From NCBI RefSeq assembly GCF_025153525.1, contig NZ_JANZNR010000001.1:372001-436000 (forward strand): a DNA stretch of 64,000 nucleotides, given 5' to 3'. A program made the position numbers and the translations under genes. Below the pieces are notes generated by a model. That model was not told where the DNA came from. It searched no databases and saw nothing but the letters and a program-made list of their open reading frames with translations. Positions 8,942-18,976 of the stretch are shown in pieces; position 1 is the first letter of the stretch, and the number at the start of each line of letters is the position of its first letter. The DNA is from Psychroserpens sp. SPM9. Its GTDB lineage: Bacteria > Bacteroidota > Bacteroidia > Flavobacteriales > Flavobacteriaceae.

Positions 8942-10183
8942 ATGGAATTACTTACTACAAATAATGTATGGATGATGATCTGTACAGCACTCGTTTTCTT
9001 TATGCATTTAGGATTTGCATTTTTAGAAATCGGTTTGACACGTCAAAAAAACACGATCAATATCCTATTTAAAAATATTTTTATAATTACTATCGGACTC
9101 CTACTGTACTGCTTAGTAGGTTTTAATCTGATGTATCCTGGTTTTGCTGATGGCGACATAGGTCTTTTTGGCTTTGCAGGGTTCGGATTAGACGCACCGC
9201 TTACCGAAGCAGGCGCATTAGATTTAGCTTACAATGAAGGTTACACCTATTGGACCGATTTCTTATTTCAAGGCATGTTTGCTGCTACTGCAGCGACAAT
9301 TGTTTCTGGAGCTGTTGCAGAGCGCATGAAAATCGGCCCTTTTATGATATTTACTATACTTTATGTTGGCCTCATCTACCCAATAGCAGGATCCTGGAAA
9401 TGGGGAGAAGGTTTCTTACATACTTTAGAAACGCCTTTTTATGATTTTGCAGGTTCTACTTTAGTCCACTCTGTTGGTGGCTGGGCTGCATTAGTAGCTG
9501 TGTGCTTATTGGGTTCTAGAATTGGCAAATTTAAAGACGGAAAACTACAAGCTATCCCTGGACACAATATTCCTTTAGCAACTGCTGGTGTAATTATATT
9601 ATGGTTAGGTTGGTTTGGATTTAATGGTGGCTCTGTATTATCAGCCGATCCAGGTCTAACCTCTTTAACCTTAGTTACAACTTGTTTAGCCGCTGCTTCT
9701 GGTGGTGTTATCGCTGCATTAGTATCATTCTTAAAATATAAAAATATGGATTTAACTATGTTTTTAAACGGAATTTTAGGTGGCCTCGTTGGTATTACTG
9801 CAGGAGCAGATCAAATGAGTCCAACAGACGCTATTATTATTGGAGCTGTTGCCGGTGCCATTATTGTGTTTGCTGTATCCTTAATTGACCGATTAAAATT
9901 AGACGATCCTGTTGGAGCTATTGCGGTGCATTTGGTTTGCGGAATTTGGGGAACATTAGCAGTTGGAATTTTTGGAGCACTTGCTAGTGGCGCACAATTT
10001 GTTAGCCAGTTGATTGGCGTCGTATCCTACGCAGGAATATGTATCATATCTTCATTTTTAATCATTTTTGTTATGAAGAAAACAGTTGGTATCAGAGTTT
10101 CTGAACGCGAAGAATTAGAAGGGCTTGATGCTCACGAACACGGAATGGATGCTTATCCAGATTTTAGATTAAATGAACATTAA
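8942..10183 (+). CDS. amt: Ammonium transporter (Amt/MEP/Rh family)
   Basis: 413 aa with about 11 membrane segments in the inner membrane. Pore residues are visible: D168 and H176 in DFAGSTLVHSVGGW (matching E. coli AmtB D160/H168) and the second twin histidine H330 in AIAVHLVCGIWG. Unlike many bacterial Amts it has no cleavable signal-like N terminus. It is the last gene of the porin/P-II/amt operon, and two hairpin terminators follow. Confidence 0.97.
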   Translation: MELLTTNNVWMMICTALVFFMHLGFAFLEIGLTRQKNTINILFKNIFIITIGLLLYCLVGFNLMYPGFADGDIGLFGFAGFGLDAPLTEAGALDLAYNEGYTYWTDFLFQGMFAATAATIVSGAVAERMKIGPFMIFTILYVGLIYPIAGSWKWGEGFLHTLETPFYDFAGSTLVHSVGGWAALVAVCLLGSRIGKFKDGKLQAIPGHNIPLATAGVIILWLGWFGFNGGSVLSADPGLTSLTLVTTCLAAASGGVIAALVSFLKYKNMDLTMFLNGILGGLVGITAGADQMSPTDAIIIGAVAGAIIVFAVSLIDRLKLDDPVGAIAVHLVCGIWGTLAVGIFGALASGAQFVSQLIGVVSYAGICIISSFLIIFVMKKTVGIRVSEREELEGLDAHEHGMDAYPDFRLNEH

Positions 10184-10210
10184 ATTGTTGTTTTATTAAT
10201 TAGTTAGGAA

Positions 10211-10247
10211 GGCAACCCTCAAGATACATTTTGAGGGTTTGCTTTTA
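10211..10247 (+). terminator. Terminator of the amt operon
   Basis: AACCCTCAA (10214-10222) pairs with TTGAGGGTT (10231-10239), followed by GCTTTTATTT on the plus strand. Confidence 0.7.
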
Positions 10248-10258
10248 TTTGCCCACAG

Positions 10259-10296
10259 AAAAAGACCTGTCAGATTTATTTCTAACAGGTCTTTTT
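10259..10296. terminator. Bidirectional terminator between amt and ppc
   Basis: Perfect 12-bp arms AAAAAGACCTGT (10259-10270) and ACAGGTCTTTTT (10285-10296). After one mismatch there are three more pairs (AGA/TCT) and a 6-nt loop. The A and T tracts on both flanks suit the convergent genes. Confidence 0.85.
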
Positions 10297-10322
10297 ATAT
10301 TCCATATTAAAACGCTTTCTTA

Positions 10323-12902
10323 CTAGGCTGAATTTCGGCTGGCATTAATGTTTCCAAATAATGAACGCGTTACCATCTTTTGAAAAACTTCAATCTCTGC
10401 TCCAGATGTGACACCTTCTTTTTCCAGTTCTTGAATCTTCTTTAATGCATACTGCTGAATCGTTAAAAGTGGTAAAACAATAGATTCTCTCATAGCAATA
10501 GACCCTTTTCCTGCTGGCTCTTCTTCCATTAATTCTTTATAGCCTGTCAACTTTAAAATAAGTCGTTTACTGGTTTGGTATTCTTCAAAAATAAGCTTCC
10601 AAAAGGCACCATATTCTGCGTCTTCAGACATATATTTCGTTAAATCAAAAAACGATTTAGACAAGGACATCATACTATTTTCAATAAGTGTTTTGAAAAA
10701 ATCTGATGTTTTAAACAAGTGTTGCGCTTTGTCAAATTTACCGGCATCCTCATAATGTTTAAGCGCTGTACCTACGCCAAAAAAGCCTGGCACGTTTTGC
10801 TTTAACTGGCTCCATGATCCCACAAACGGAATCGCTCGTAAATCTTCAAAAACCAATCCTTCAGCCTTTCCTCGTTTAGAAGGACGACTTCCAATGTTTG
10901 TTTTCGCATAGTATTTTAATGTACTCATGTGTTCTAAGTACGAAATAAATTTAGGATGTGCTTTAAAATTACTGTAAGCTTTATAACTTAATTGCGCCAA
11001 ATCTTCCATCACTTCTCTATTTTCAGGAAGCATACTTAAATCGGCGTCACTTAAACTATTATAAATCCCAGAACTTATTAGTTGCTCTAAGTTATATTGC
11101 GAGGATTCTAAAGTTCCAAAATTTGAACTAATCGTTTGCCCTTGAATCGTCAATTGCACTTCTTTATCTTCAATTGTTGGTCCTAAAGAGGCATAAAAAT
11201 TATGAGTTTTTCCACCACCACGTGCTGGAGGTCCACCACGACCATCAAAGAAAATTACAGTAACCCCATATTTTCTAGATACCGCTGTTAGATTTTCCTT
11301 TGCTTTATAAATTGCCCAATTAGCCATGAGATAACCACCATCTTTCGTTCCGTCACTAAAGCCGAGCATGATTGTTTGTTTATTTCCGCGAGATTTTAGG
11401 TGCGCTGCATATTCAGGATTGGTATACAAAGCCTCCATAACAGAAGGCGCATTTTCTAAATCGGTAATAGTTTCAAATAAAGGACCAATATCAACTGTCA
11501 ATTCATCCTGAAACGCCACCAACTTGAGCATTGCAAACAATTGCATCACATTTAATGTGGTTTGATTGTTACTAATAATATAGCGGTTAGCCGCTTGCTC
11601 TCCATTGGTTTCTTGAATGGTTTTAATTGCCTTCATTGTATTTAAGGCTTTCAGGGTTTCCTCGTCCTTTATTAAAGACAAATCGACAACACCTTGAACC
11701 TTAGACAAGATCTCAATCTGTTCTTTTTCTGATAATTGGTGATAATTCTTCGGAAACATCGAACTTCCGTTGGCAATAAGCGCGTCGACCATATCATTAA
11801 AAAACTGATTATGTTTTCGGCTATCTTGACGAATATCCAAGTTGGCAAAGTGAAATCCGAATAGGTGAATTTTATTTAAAAGACTATTCACTTCGGCTAC
11901 ATAAAGCGACTGATGCTTATCTACAATAATTGCCTTTATCGCTTTTATTTCTGAAGTAAAATGATCTAATGTTAAGCTCGACTTTTTATTCGTAATCATT
12001 TTGTACAACTCTGTTTCCAAAGCAATAATTCGATCTTCAACCCCTTGAAAGGTTAATTTACGTCTTAATCGTCGTGCGTCTCTATAATAGTTTTTAATGA
12101 TAGTTTCCCGTAATCTATTCGCCACTTTAAGCGTTATTTCTGGGGTTACGAACGGATTTCCATCGCGATCACCTCCTGGCCAAAAGCCTATATTAATGAT
12201 GTCGTTACCTATTTGTTTTCCATCAAAAATATTATCCTGAATATAATCGTAAATTGTTCCGAAGGACTTATAAAACACATTTTCTAAGTACCAGATCAAG
12301 CTTACAGCTTCGTCGTAAGGTGTTGGTTTTTTATGCTTAAAAAATGGCGTTTTCCCAAGTTGCGCCAACAAATCATTAATACGCAATAAATCATTTTCTC
12401 GAACCGCCTCAGTTAAATCGGTAATAATACCTAAAACCGAACCTGGATAAAACTGTGTTGGATGCGCTGTAAGTACAATTCTAACCTTAAACTCTTCCAG
12501 GTAATTTTGAAGAGTTTCTAATTTGTTATCAGCAGAAACCGATTCTTTTAAACTTCGCAAAGTACCAATCCCATCCATATTATTTACTATCGGAAATGCA
12601 GCATCTTCAATAGCATCAAACAATACGACTTGACGTTCGATATATTGTATGAATTTAAACAATAAATCAATCTGACTTTGCGTCGAGCGTCTGGCCTGGT
12701 ACTTTTTAAAAAATGTATTAACTATAGTGGTTGGATTGTCTCCATTTTCAAAACCATTCTTACAAGTTTCGTGAAACAAAGGCAATAACGCACCTGTTTT
12801 TGTAATTGTATCAAAAGGCAGGGTCATGAATATACTGTTGTAAATCTGATATTTAGACAGTACATTTTGATTAAATCTAGTAAGTTTTGGCTGTGTTGGC
12901 AT
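10323..12902 (-). CDS. ppc: Phosphoenolpyruvate carboxylase (Bacteroidetes-type)
   Basis: Anaplerotic enzyme making oxaloacetate from PEP and bicarbonate, 859 aa. Catalytic His147 is kept in LTAHPT, and the lysine loop appears as GFSDGTKDGG. The second classic motif FHGRGG reads FFDGRGGPPARGGGK here, with Asp553 in place of the usual catalytic His (H579 in E. coli). The C terminus ends NINASRNSA instead of the common QNTG. These look like subfamily traits, not damage, because the frame is full length and otherwise conserved. It follows leuB by 4 bp and may be co-transcribed with the leu genes. Confidence 0.93.
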   Translation of the reverse strand: MPTQPKLTRFNQNVLSKYQIYNSIFMTLPFDTITKTGALLPLFHETCKNGFENGDNPTTIVNTFFKKYQARRSTQSQIDLLFKFIQYIERQVVLFDAIEDAAFPIVNNMDGIGTLRSLKESVSADNKLETLQNYLEEFKVRIVLTAHPTQFYPGSVLGIITDLTEAVRENDLLRINDLLAQLGKTPFFKHKKPTPYDEAVSLIWYLENVFYKSFGTIYDYIQDNIFDGKQIGNDIINIGFWPGGDRDGNPFVTPEITLKVANRLRETIIKNYYRDARRLRRKLTFQGVEDRIIALETELYKMITNKKSSLTLDHFTSEIKAIKAIIVDKHQSLYVAEVNSLLNKIHLFGFHFANLDIRQDSRKHNQFFNDMVDALIANGSSMFPKNYHQLSEKEQIEILSKVQGVVDLSLIKDEETLKALNTMKAIKTIQETNGEQAANRYIISNNQTTLNVMQLFAMLKLVAFQDELTVDIGPLFETITDLENAPSVMEALYTNPEYAAHLKSRGNKQTIMLGFSDGTKDGGYLMANWAIYKAKENLTAVSRKYGVTVIFFDGRGGPPARGGGKTHNFYASLGPTIEDKEVQLTIQGQTISSNFGTLESSQYNLEQLISSGIYNSLSDADLSMLPENREVMEDLAQLSYKAYSNFKAHPKFISYLEHMSTLKYYAKTNIGSRPSKRGKAEGLVFEDLRAIPFVGSWSQLKQNVPGFFGVGTALKHYEDAGKFDKAQHLFKTSDFFKTLIENSMMSLSKSFFDLTKYMSEDAEYGAFWKLIFEEYQTSKRLILKLTGYKELMEEEPAGKGSIAMRESIVLPLLTIQQYALKKIQELEKEGVTSGAEIEVFQKMVTRSLFGNINASRNSA

Positions 12903-12906
12903 TTAA

Positions 12907-14025
12907 TTATATGATTGTTGATTGCCCCAAATGAATGTTTGTAAAATTCATATTGGAATCTTCTGGATTATTAATAAAATCCTCAATAAAGTCACCAACC
13001 TTGCTCGTGGTTATAGTATCGTATTTTGAATTGATATCTGGTGTTGAAATATGCAATTTCAAGGATTTCTCTACAGCAATTTTAATGAATTGCGCTTCAT
13101 TAAACAAATCAAAATGTTCTAATAACATCGCAGCAGATAAGATTGAGGCGATTGGATTAGCAATCCCTTTTCCTGTTGCCTGCGGAAACGAACCATGAAT
13201 AGGTTCGAACAACGCATATTTTTCTCCAATTGAAGCCGATGCCAACAAACCTATTGACCCTCCAATGACACTCGCTTCGTCACTAATAATATCTCCAAAC
13301 ATGTTTTCGGTTAGAATCACGTCAAATTGCTTAGGGTTTAGTATCATTTGCATGGCAGCATTATCAACGAATAGAAAATCTAAAGTGACATCTTTATAAT
13401 TTTTAGCCACGTCTTTAACTACTTTTCGCCATAATCTTGAGGACTCCAAAACATTTGCCTTATCAACCAAAGTGACTTTATTGTTTCTGTTTTGAGCGGC
13501 TTCAAATGCTAAATGAGCAATACGTTCAATTTCATATCTTGAATATTCACATAAATCTGAAGCAACATTACCATCGTCGCTTAACTGTTTTTTTCCGAAG
13601 TAAATTCCACCAGTCAACTCGCGATAAATACTAATATCTGTACCTTTTATAATATCTCGTTTTAGAGGTGATTTATTTAACAGTGTATCATAAGCTTTTA
13701 CTGGTCGGATATTTGCAAACAACCCAAGCTCTTTACGCAACTTAAGCAAGCCCTGTTCTGGACGCACTTTTGCCGATGGATCATTATCGTATTTAGGATG
13801 ACCAATAGATCCAAATAAAATAGCATCACTCGACTTACATAAATCCAAAGTTTCGTCGGGCAACGGATTGTTATGCTTGTCAATGGCAATAGCTCCTACA
13901 TCTGCGTTTTTAAATGTGAAGTTATGATCAAATTCTGATGCTATCGCTTTTAAAACTTTGACAGCTTGATTCGTTACCTCTGGACCAATGCCATCACCAG
14001 GCAAAACTGCTATATTTAATTTCAT
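12907..14025 (-). CDS. leuB: 3-isopropylmalate dehydrogenase
   Basis: NAD-dependent oxidation and decarboxylation of 3-isopropylmalate, third step of leucine synthesis. At 372 aa it has normal length. Motifs include LPGDGIGPEV at the N terminus, RELTGGIYFG, and the metal/substrate region NMFGDIISDEASVIGGS, then FEPIHGSFP. It sits 8 bp downstream of leuD in the leuACDB operon. Confidence 0.97.
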   Translation of the reverse strand: MKLNIAVLPGDGIGPEVTNQAVKVLKAIASEFDHNFTFKNADVGAIAIDKHNNPLPDETLDLCKSSDAILFGSIGHPKYDNDPSAKVRPEQGLLKLRKELGLFANIRPVKAYDTLLNKSPLKRDIIKGTDISIYRELTGGIYFGKKQLSDDGNVASDLCEYSRYEIERIAHLAFEAAQNRNNKVTLVDKANVLESSRLWRKVVKDVAKNYKDVTLDFLFVDNAAMQMILNPKQFDVILTENMFGDIISDEASVIGGSIGLLASASIGEKYALFEPIHGSFPQATGKGIANPIASILSAAMLLEHFDLFNEAQFIKIAVEKSLKLHISTPDINSKYDTITTSKVGDFIEDFINNPEDSNMNFTNIHLGQSTII

Positions 14026-14033
14026 AGGTTGTA

Positions 14034-14624
14034 TTAATATGTTTTTTGAGCTTCAAAAGCTTCAATTAATTTTTTATTATTGACTAGGTAATCGATATCG
14101 TCATACCCATTTATCATACATGTTTTTTTGTAGGCATCAATCTCAAAAGTTTCAGTTATCTCAGAGTTTTTCACTGAAATGGTCTGATTTTCAAGATGAA
14201 CTTCCAGTTCTGTTTCAGGGTTTTGTTTTACCAATTGCAATACTTGTTTTAGAAAATCTTCTGAAACCTGAACAGGCAACAAGCCATTATTTAAAGCGTT
14301 TCCTTTAAAAATATCTGCAAAAAAACTTGAGACGACAACCTTAAAACCATAGTCGGTAATTGCCCAAGCAGCATGTTCTCTACTCGATCCGCAACCAAAA
14401 TTATCACCAGCAATTAATATACTACCCGTAAATTTAGGATTATTGAGTACGAAATCTGTATTTACAGAGCCATCATTGTGAAACCTCCAGTCTTTAAACA
14501 CATGATCTCCAAACCCCTTACGATCGGTTGCTTTAAGGAAACGTGCCGGAATAATTTGATCGGTATCCACATTAGCAATATCTAATGGAATAGCAGTAGA
14601 GGTTAATGTTTTAAATTGTTCCAT
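14034..14624 (-). CDS. leuD: 3-isopropylmalate dehydratase small subunit
   Basis: 196-aa aconitase-type swivel subunit that works with LeuC to isomerise 2- to 3-isopropylmalate. The swivel motif [13 protein letters not shown] is present and the N terminus ([14 protein letters not shown]) is typical. It lies 1 bp from leuC. Confidence 0.97.
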   Translation of the reverse strand: MEQFKTLTSTAIPLDIANVDTDQIIPARFLKATDRKGFGDHVFKDWRFHNDGSVNTDFVLNNPKFTGSILIAGDNFGCGSSREHAAWAITDYGFKVVVSSFFADIFKGNALNNGLLPVQVSEDFLKQVLQLVKQNPETELEVHLENQTISVKNSEITETFEIDAYKKTCMINGYDDIDYLVNNKKLIEAFEAQKTY

Positions 14625-14625
14625 G

Positions 14626-16023
14626 TTATACGGCTTCTAATACGTCAATGGTTTGTGTTACATCTATAATTTTTCCTGCCACAGCAGTTGCTGCAGCCAC
14701 TAAAGGACTGGCTAATATGGTTCTTGAGCCTTGACCTTGCCGACCTTCAAAGTTTCTATTGGAAGTTGATACGCAATACTCTCCTTTGGGGATTTTATCA
14801 TCATTCATCGCTAAACATGCTGAGCAACCTGGCTGTCGCAGCTCAAATCCTGCAGCATCAAAAATAGCTTTCAAACCTTCGTCTATAATTTGAGCCTCGA
14901 CTTGTTTACTTCCAGGCACTAACCAAGCTGTAACATTATCGGCTTTTTGCTTGCCTTTTATATAGCTTGCCGCAACTCTAAAATCTTCAATTCTAGAATT
15001 GGTACAGCTTCCAATAAACACATAGTTAATAGGCTTATTTATCAAGCTTTCACCTGCTTGAAAATTCATATAATCAAGTGACTTTTTAAACGAAGCGTCT
15101 GTTTCTTCCGGAATAGATTCTGAAATTTTGATGCCCATACCTGGATTTGTTCCGTAGGTAATCATTGGCTCAATATCTTCAGCATCAAAAACATATTCTT
15201 TATCAAACTGAGCATCTATATCTGTAGCCAAAGTTTTCCAATAGGCTACCTTTTTATCAAATTCACTTCCTTTAGGTGCAAATTCTCTTCCTTTGATATA
15301 ATCATAAGTGGTTTCGTCTGGCGCAATCATTCCGCCACGAGCACCCATTTCAATACTCATATTACACACGGTCATACGACCTTCCATACTCATATTTTCA
15401 AAAACATCTCCTGCATATTCACAGAAGTATCCAGTCCCAGAGTTGGTTCCTAATTTTGAAATAATATAAAGAATGACATCTTTAGGTAAGACGCCATTCT
15501 TTAACTTGCCATTAACCGTAACTCTTAAACTTTTAGGCTTGGTAAGCAACAAGCATTGACTCGCAAAAACTTGCGCGACCTGACTCGTTCCAATCCCAAA
15601 AGCAATGGTGCCAAAAGCACCATGTGTTGATGTGTGACTATCTCCACAAACCATAGTCATTCCGGGTTGTGTAATTCCTAACTCAGGCGCCATCACATGA
15701 ACAATACCATTATATTTATGACCTAACTCGTACAAGGTAATATGGTTTGTTTTACAGTTTTCTGAAAGTTGGGCAAGCTGCTTTCTTGATAATTCATCCT
15801 TAACAGGCAAATGTTGATTTTGCGTTGGTGTATTATGATCTGCAGTCGCCACAATCTGATCAGGTCTAAATACGGGGATATTTCGCGCTTTTAATTCGTT
15901 AAATGCCTGCGGACTTGTAACTTCATGAATTAAATGTTTATCGATATATAAAATTTGCGGTCCATTAGCGATTGAATCAACCACATGTGCATCCCAAACT
16001 TTGTCAAATAAGGTCTTTCCCAT
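14626..16023 (-). CDS. leuC: 3-isopropylmalate dehydratase large subunit
   Basis: 465-aa aconitase-family subunit carrying the 4Fe-4S cluster. Cysteine ligands are visible in FIGSCTNSR and in [11 protein letters not shown]. The [14 protein letters not shown] region is also typical. Its ATG overlaps the leuA stop by one base (TAATG), showing tight coupling. Confidence 0.97.
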   Translation of the reverse strand: MGKTLFDKVWDAHVVDSIANGPQILYIDKHLIHEVTSPQAFNELKARNIPVFRPDQIVATADHNTPTQNQHLPVKDELSRKQLAQLSENCKTNHITLYELGHKYNGIVHVMAPELGITQPGMTMVCGDSHTSTHGAFGTIAFGIGTSQVAQVFASQCLLLTKPKSLRVTVNGKLKNGVLPKDVILYIISKLGTNSGTGYFCEYAGDVFENMSMEGRMTVCNMSIEMGARGGMIAPDETTYDYIKGREFAPKGSEFDKKVAYWKTLATDIDAQFDKEYVFDAEDIEPMITYGTNPGMGIKISESIPEETDASFKKSLDYMNFQAGESLINKPINYVFIGSCTNSRIEDFRVAASYIKGKQKADNVTAWLVPGSKQVEAQIIDEGLKAIFDAAGFELRQPGCSACLAMNDDKIPKGEYCVSTSNRNFEGRQGQGSRTILASPLVAAATAVAGKIIDVTQTIDVLEAV

Positions 16024-17198
16024 TAGGCTGAAATTATTTGTTGATAAGCGTTACTCGTCTCAATAATTTGATGAATATCGTTATCGTTAATCTCTTTCTT
16101 TTTATCTGCGAAACTCAAAAAATTAGCATAGACCTCATCCAGTTGAATTTTGGTTAACTCATAACCAACATGCTTTGCACGATAGGCTAATGCTGCTCGG
16201 CCACTTCTTGCTGTAAGAACAATCGCCGATTCGGTGACACCCACATCTCTAGGATCAATAATCTCATAGGTTTCACGATTTTTTATAACACCATCCTGAT
16301 GAATTCCAGAACTATGAGCAAAAGCATTAGCACCAACAATAGCCTTATTTGGCTGGGTATAAATGCCCATGCTATCACTTACCAACTGACTCATACCGTA
16401 CAACATTGAGGTATTGATATTGGTATCCAAATTGAGGTAAGGATGTTGCTTTAATACCATCACAACTTCTTCTAAGGCTGTGTTTCCAGCACGCTCACCA
16501 ATACCATTGATTGTACATTCAATTTGTCGGGCGCCATTGATAACGCCTTCTATCGAATTTGCAGTGGCTAAACCAAGATCATTATGACAATGGCATGATA
16601 ATATTGCTTTATCAATACCTTTTACATTTTCTTTTAAGTATTTAATTTTTGCGCCATATTCACTAGGCAAACAGTAACCTGTAGTATCAGGAATATTTAA
16701 AACTGTTGCACCTGCTTTTATTGCAGCTTCACAAACTCTTGCTAAATAATCGTTGTCTGTTCTACCAGCATCTTCGGCATAGAACTCCACATCTTCAACA
16801 AATGACTTTGCATATTTAACAGCACTCACAGCACGTTCAATAATCGCATCTCTGTTGCTTTTAAACTTATGTTTGATATGTGAATCGGACGTCCCAATTC
16901 CCGTATGAATTCTTGCATTTTTAGCATAAGCCAAGGCCTGCGCAGCCACTTTAATATCATTTTCTACTGAACGGGTTAAACCACAAACCGTAGCATGTTT
17001 TACGATTTTTGAAATCGCTTCAACCGATTTAAAATCACCTGGACTCGACACAGGAAAACCAGCCTCAATAACATCTACACCTAGTAAATCTAACTGTTTG
17101 GCAATAATAACTTTTTGATCGGTATTCAGTTTACAACCTGGCACTTGTTCGCCATCGCGAAGTGTGGTATCGAAAATTTTTACGTTGGAATCAGACAT
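16023..17198 (-). CDS. leuA: 2-isopropylmalate synthase, short form
   Basis: Condenses acetyl-CoA with 2-oxoisovalerate, the first committed leucine step. The DRE-TIM catalytic core is complete: [25 protein letters not shown] (metal-binding His) and [14 protein letters not shown]. At 391 aa it stops before the C-terminal LeuA allosteric domain found in enzymes of about 500-560 aa, so classical leucine feedback through that domain is not expected. A related acyltransferase activity cannot be excluded, but the leuACDB context supports the name. Confidence 0.94.
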   Translation of the reverse strand: MSDSNVKIFDTTLRDGEQVPGCKLNTDQKVIIAKQLDLLGVDVIEAGFPVSSPGDFKSVEAISKIVKHATVCGLTRSVENDIKVAAQALAYAKNARIHTGIGTSDSHIKHKFKSNRDAIIERAVSAVKYAKSFVEDVEFYAEDAGRTDNDYLARVCEAAIKAGATVLNIPDTTGYCLPSEYGAKIKYLKENVKGIDKAILSCHCHNDLGLATANSIEGVINGARQIECTINGIGERAGNTALEEVVMVLKQHPYLNLDTNINTSMLYGMSQLVSDSMGIYTQPNKAIVGANAFAHSSGIHQDGVIKNRETYEIIDPRDVGVTESAIVLTARSGRAALAYRAKHVGYELTKIQLDEVYANFLSFADKKKEINDNDIHQIIETSNAYQQIISA

Positions 17199-17345
17199 TT
17201 ATCAAAATATATTTTTCTTTTGTCTTACGAATGTATATTTTGGATTTGTTTTAACACATACAACTCTATTTGGTTTTACGATGTTCAAACAAAATTTAAT
17301 TTATTATTAATCTGATTTTCAATACATTAAAACAACATTTGTTTG

Positions 17346-18890
17346 ATGACTAAAGACCAAAAAGATAATTTGTTTTTACTAATTAAATCGCTTTCAAAAT
17401 CTGAAAAGCGACAATTTAAATTATATGTTGGTCGACTTGGTGTCAATTCGGATTCTAAATTCTTGAATCTTTTCAATCTCCTTGACAAATCAAATGTGTA
17501 TGATGAAACCGTAATTTTAAAAAGCGGAATTGTAAAAAAACAGCAACTGGCTAATGTGAAGTCACATTTATACAAACAAATATTAATCAGTTTAAAACTC
17601 AATCCGTCACATCAAAATATCAGATCTCAAATTAGAGAACAATTAGATTTTGCTTCTATCTTATACCATAAAGGTTTATATAAACAAAGCTTGAAAATCC
17701 TGGATAAAGCCAAAGATGTTGCCATTCAGAATGAAGAAAAAAACCTGGCTTTTGAAATTGTAGAACTCGAAAAAATCATTGAAGCTCAATACATTACACG
17801 AAGCATCAGTACCAGAGCCGATGAATTAGCTATTCAGGCCAAAGAATTAAGTTCGCTTAATGTTATTGCCAGTAAACTTTCAAATCTATCTCTTCAGCTT
17901 TACAGCATCATATTAAAAACAGGCTACGTAAAAAACGAAAAAGAAAGTAAAGAGGTTACCAAATATTTTAATGACCGACTTCCAAAAATCAAACTAGCAC
18001 AACTCGGATTCAGAGAAAAACTCTGGCTTTACAAAGCGCATTTATGGTATAGTTTTTTATTACAGGATTTTTTAAACTGCTATAGATATGCGGCAAAATG
18101 TGTCGATTTGTTTTCGCAATATCCTAAGATGGTGAATTTGAATCCTGTGTTTTTCTTAAAAGCAAACAACTATTTACTAGAGTCTATTTTTTTCATCAAA
18201 AACAAACCTAAGTTTACAGAGGTTCTTTCTAACCTGAAATCTAAAGTCGAAGGTAAATCCTTCCCAAAAGACGAAAACGTTCAGGCTTTAACCTTTTTGT
18301 ATTTCAATTTTCACGACATCAACAAACATTTTATTGATGGGAGTTTTCACGAGGGTTTGAAATTGATTCCGAGTATAGAAAAAAACTTAACGCAGTACCA
18401 AAATCGCATTGACGAACATCATAAAATGATTTTTTATTACAAGTTTGCCAGTATGCATTTTGGAGCTGGAAACAATAAAGAATGTATCAAATATTTAGAT
18501 AAAATTATTTCCAACAAGTCCCTTTCTATGCGTGAAGATTTACTTTGCTTTTCGAGAGTTCTAAACCTTGTGGCACATTATGAAGCTGGGCTGGATTACC
18601 ACTTGGACACCTTACTGAGAACGACCTATAAGTTCTTAATAAAAATGAATGAACTTCATGAGGTTCAAAAAGAAATGATCAAATTCATTAAAGGCTTACA
18701 AGATATTTATCCGCATGAACTTAAAAATGCTTTCATCGAGCTACATGCCACACTAAAACAATATGAAGATCATCCTTTTGAAAGACGTGCTTTTTTATAT
18801 TTAGATATTATTTCGTGGCTAGAAAGCAAAATCACAAATACACCTGTAGACCAAATTATTAAGACTAAATATTTAGAAAACTACGCCTAG
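17346..18890 (+). CDS. Uncharacterised helical repeat (TPR-like) protein
   Basis: 514 aa, cytoplasmic by appearance, with no signal peptide or membrane segment. It is almost all amphipathic helices, rich in Lys and Leu, with repeat-like segments (for example YHKGLYKQSLKILDKAKDVA at about residues 100-120) that suggest a TPR-type solenoid. The ATG at 17346 is used rather than the TTG one codon upstream. It is divergent from leuA with 147 bp between starts. I do not recognise a family function. Confidence 0.8.
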   Translation: MTKDQKDNLFLLIKSLSKSEKRQFKLYVGRLGVNSDSKFLNLFNLLDKSNVYDETVILKSGIVKKQQLANVKSHLYKQILISLKLNPSHQNIRSQIREQLDFASILYHKGLYKQSLKILDKAKDVAIQNEEKNLAFEIVELEKIIEAQYITRSISTRADELAIQAKELSSLNVIASKLSNLSLQLYSIILKTGYVKNEKESKEVTKYFNDRLPKIKLAQLGFREKLWLYKAHLWYSFLLQDFLNCYRYAAKCVDLFSQYPKMVNLNPVFFLKANNYLLESIFFIKNKPKFTEVLSNLKSKVEGKSFPKDENVQALTFLYFNFHDINKHFIDGSFHEGLKLIPSIEKNLTQYQNRIDEHHKMIFYYKFASMHFGAGNNKECIKYLDKIISNKSLSMREDLLCFSRVLNLVAHYEAGLDYHLDTLLRTTYKFLIKMNELHEVQKEMIKFIKGLQDIYPHELKNAFIELHATLKQYEDHPFERRAFLYLDIISWLESKITNTPVDQIIKTKYLENYA

Positions 18891-18976
18891 AAGGCATTAC
18901 GATCTCAATTTCTTTAATTTCAGCAAAATAGTAGCTATAAAAACAGTAATTTAGTAAGCGTTGACTTATCAAGACA

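Noticed and set aside
17199-17345. Leucine attenuator peptide or riboswitch before leuA
   Set aside because: No Leu-rich leader frame, T-box or hairpin series was visible in the 147-bp gap.
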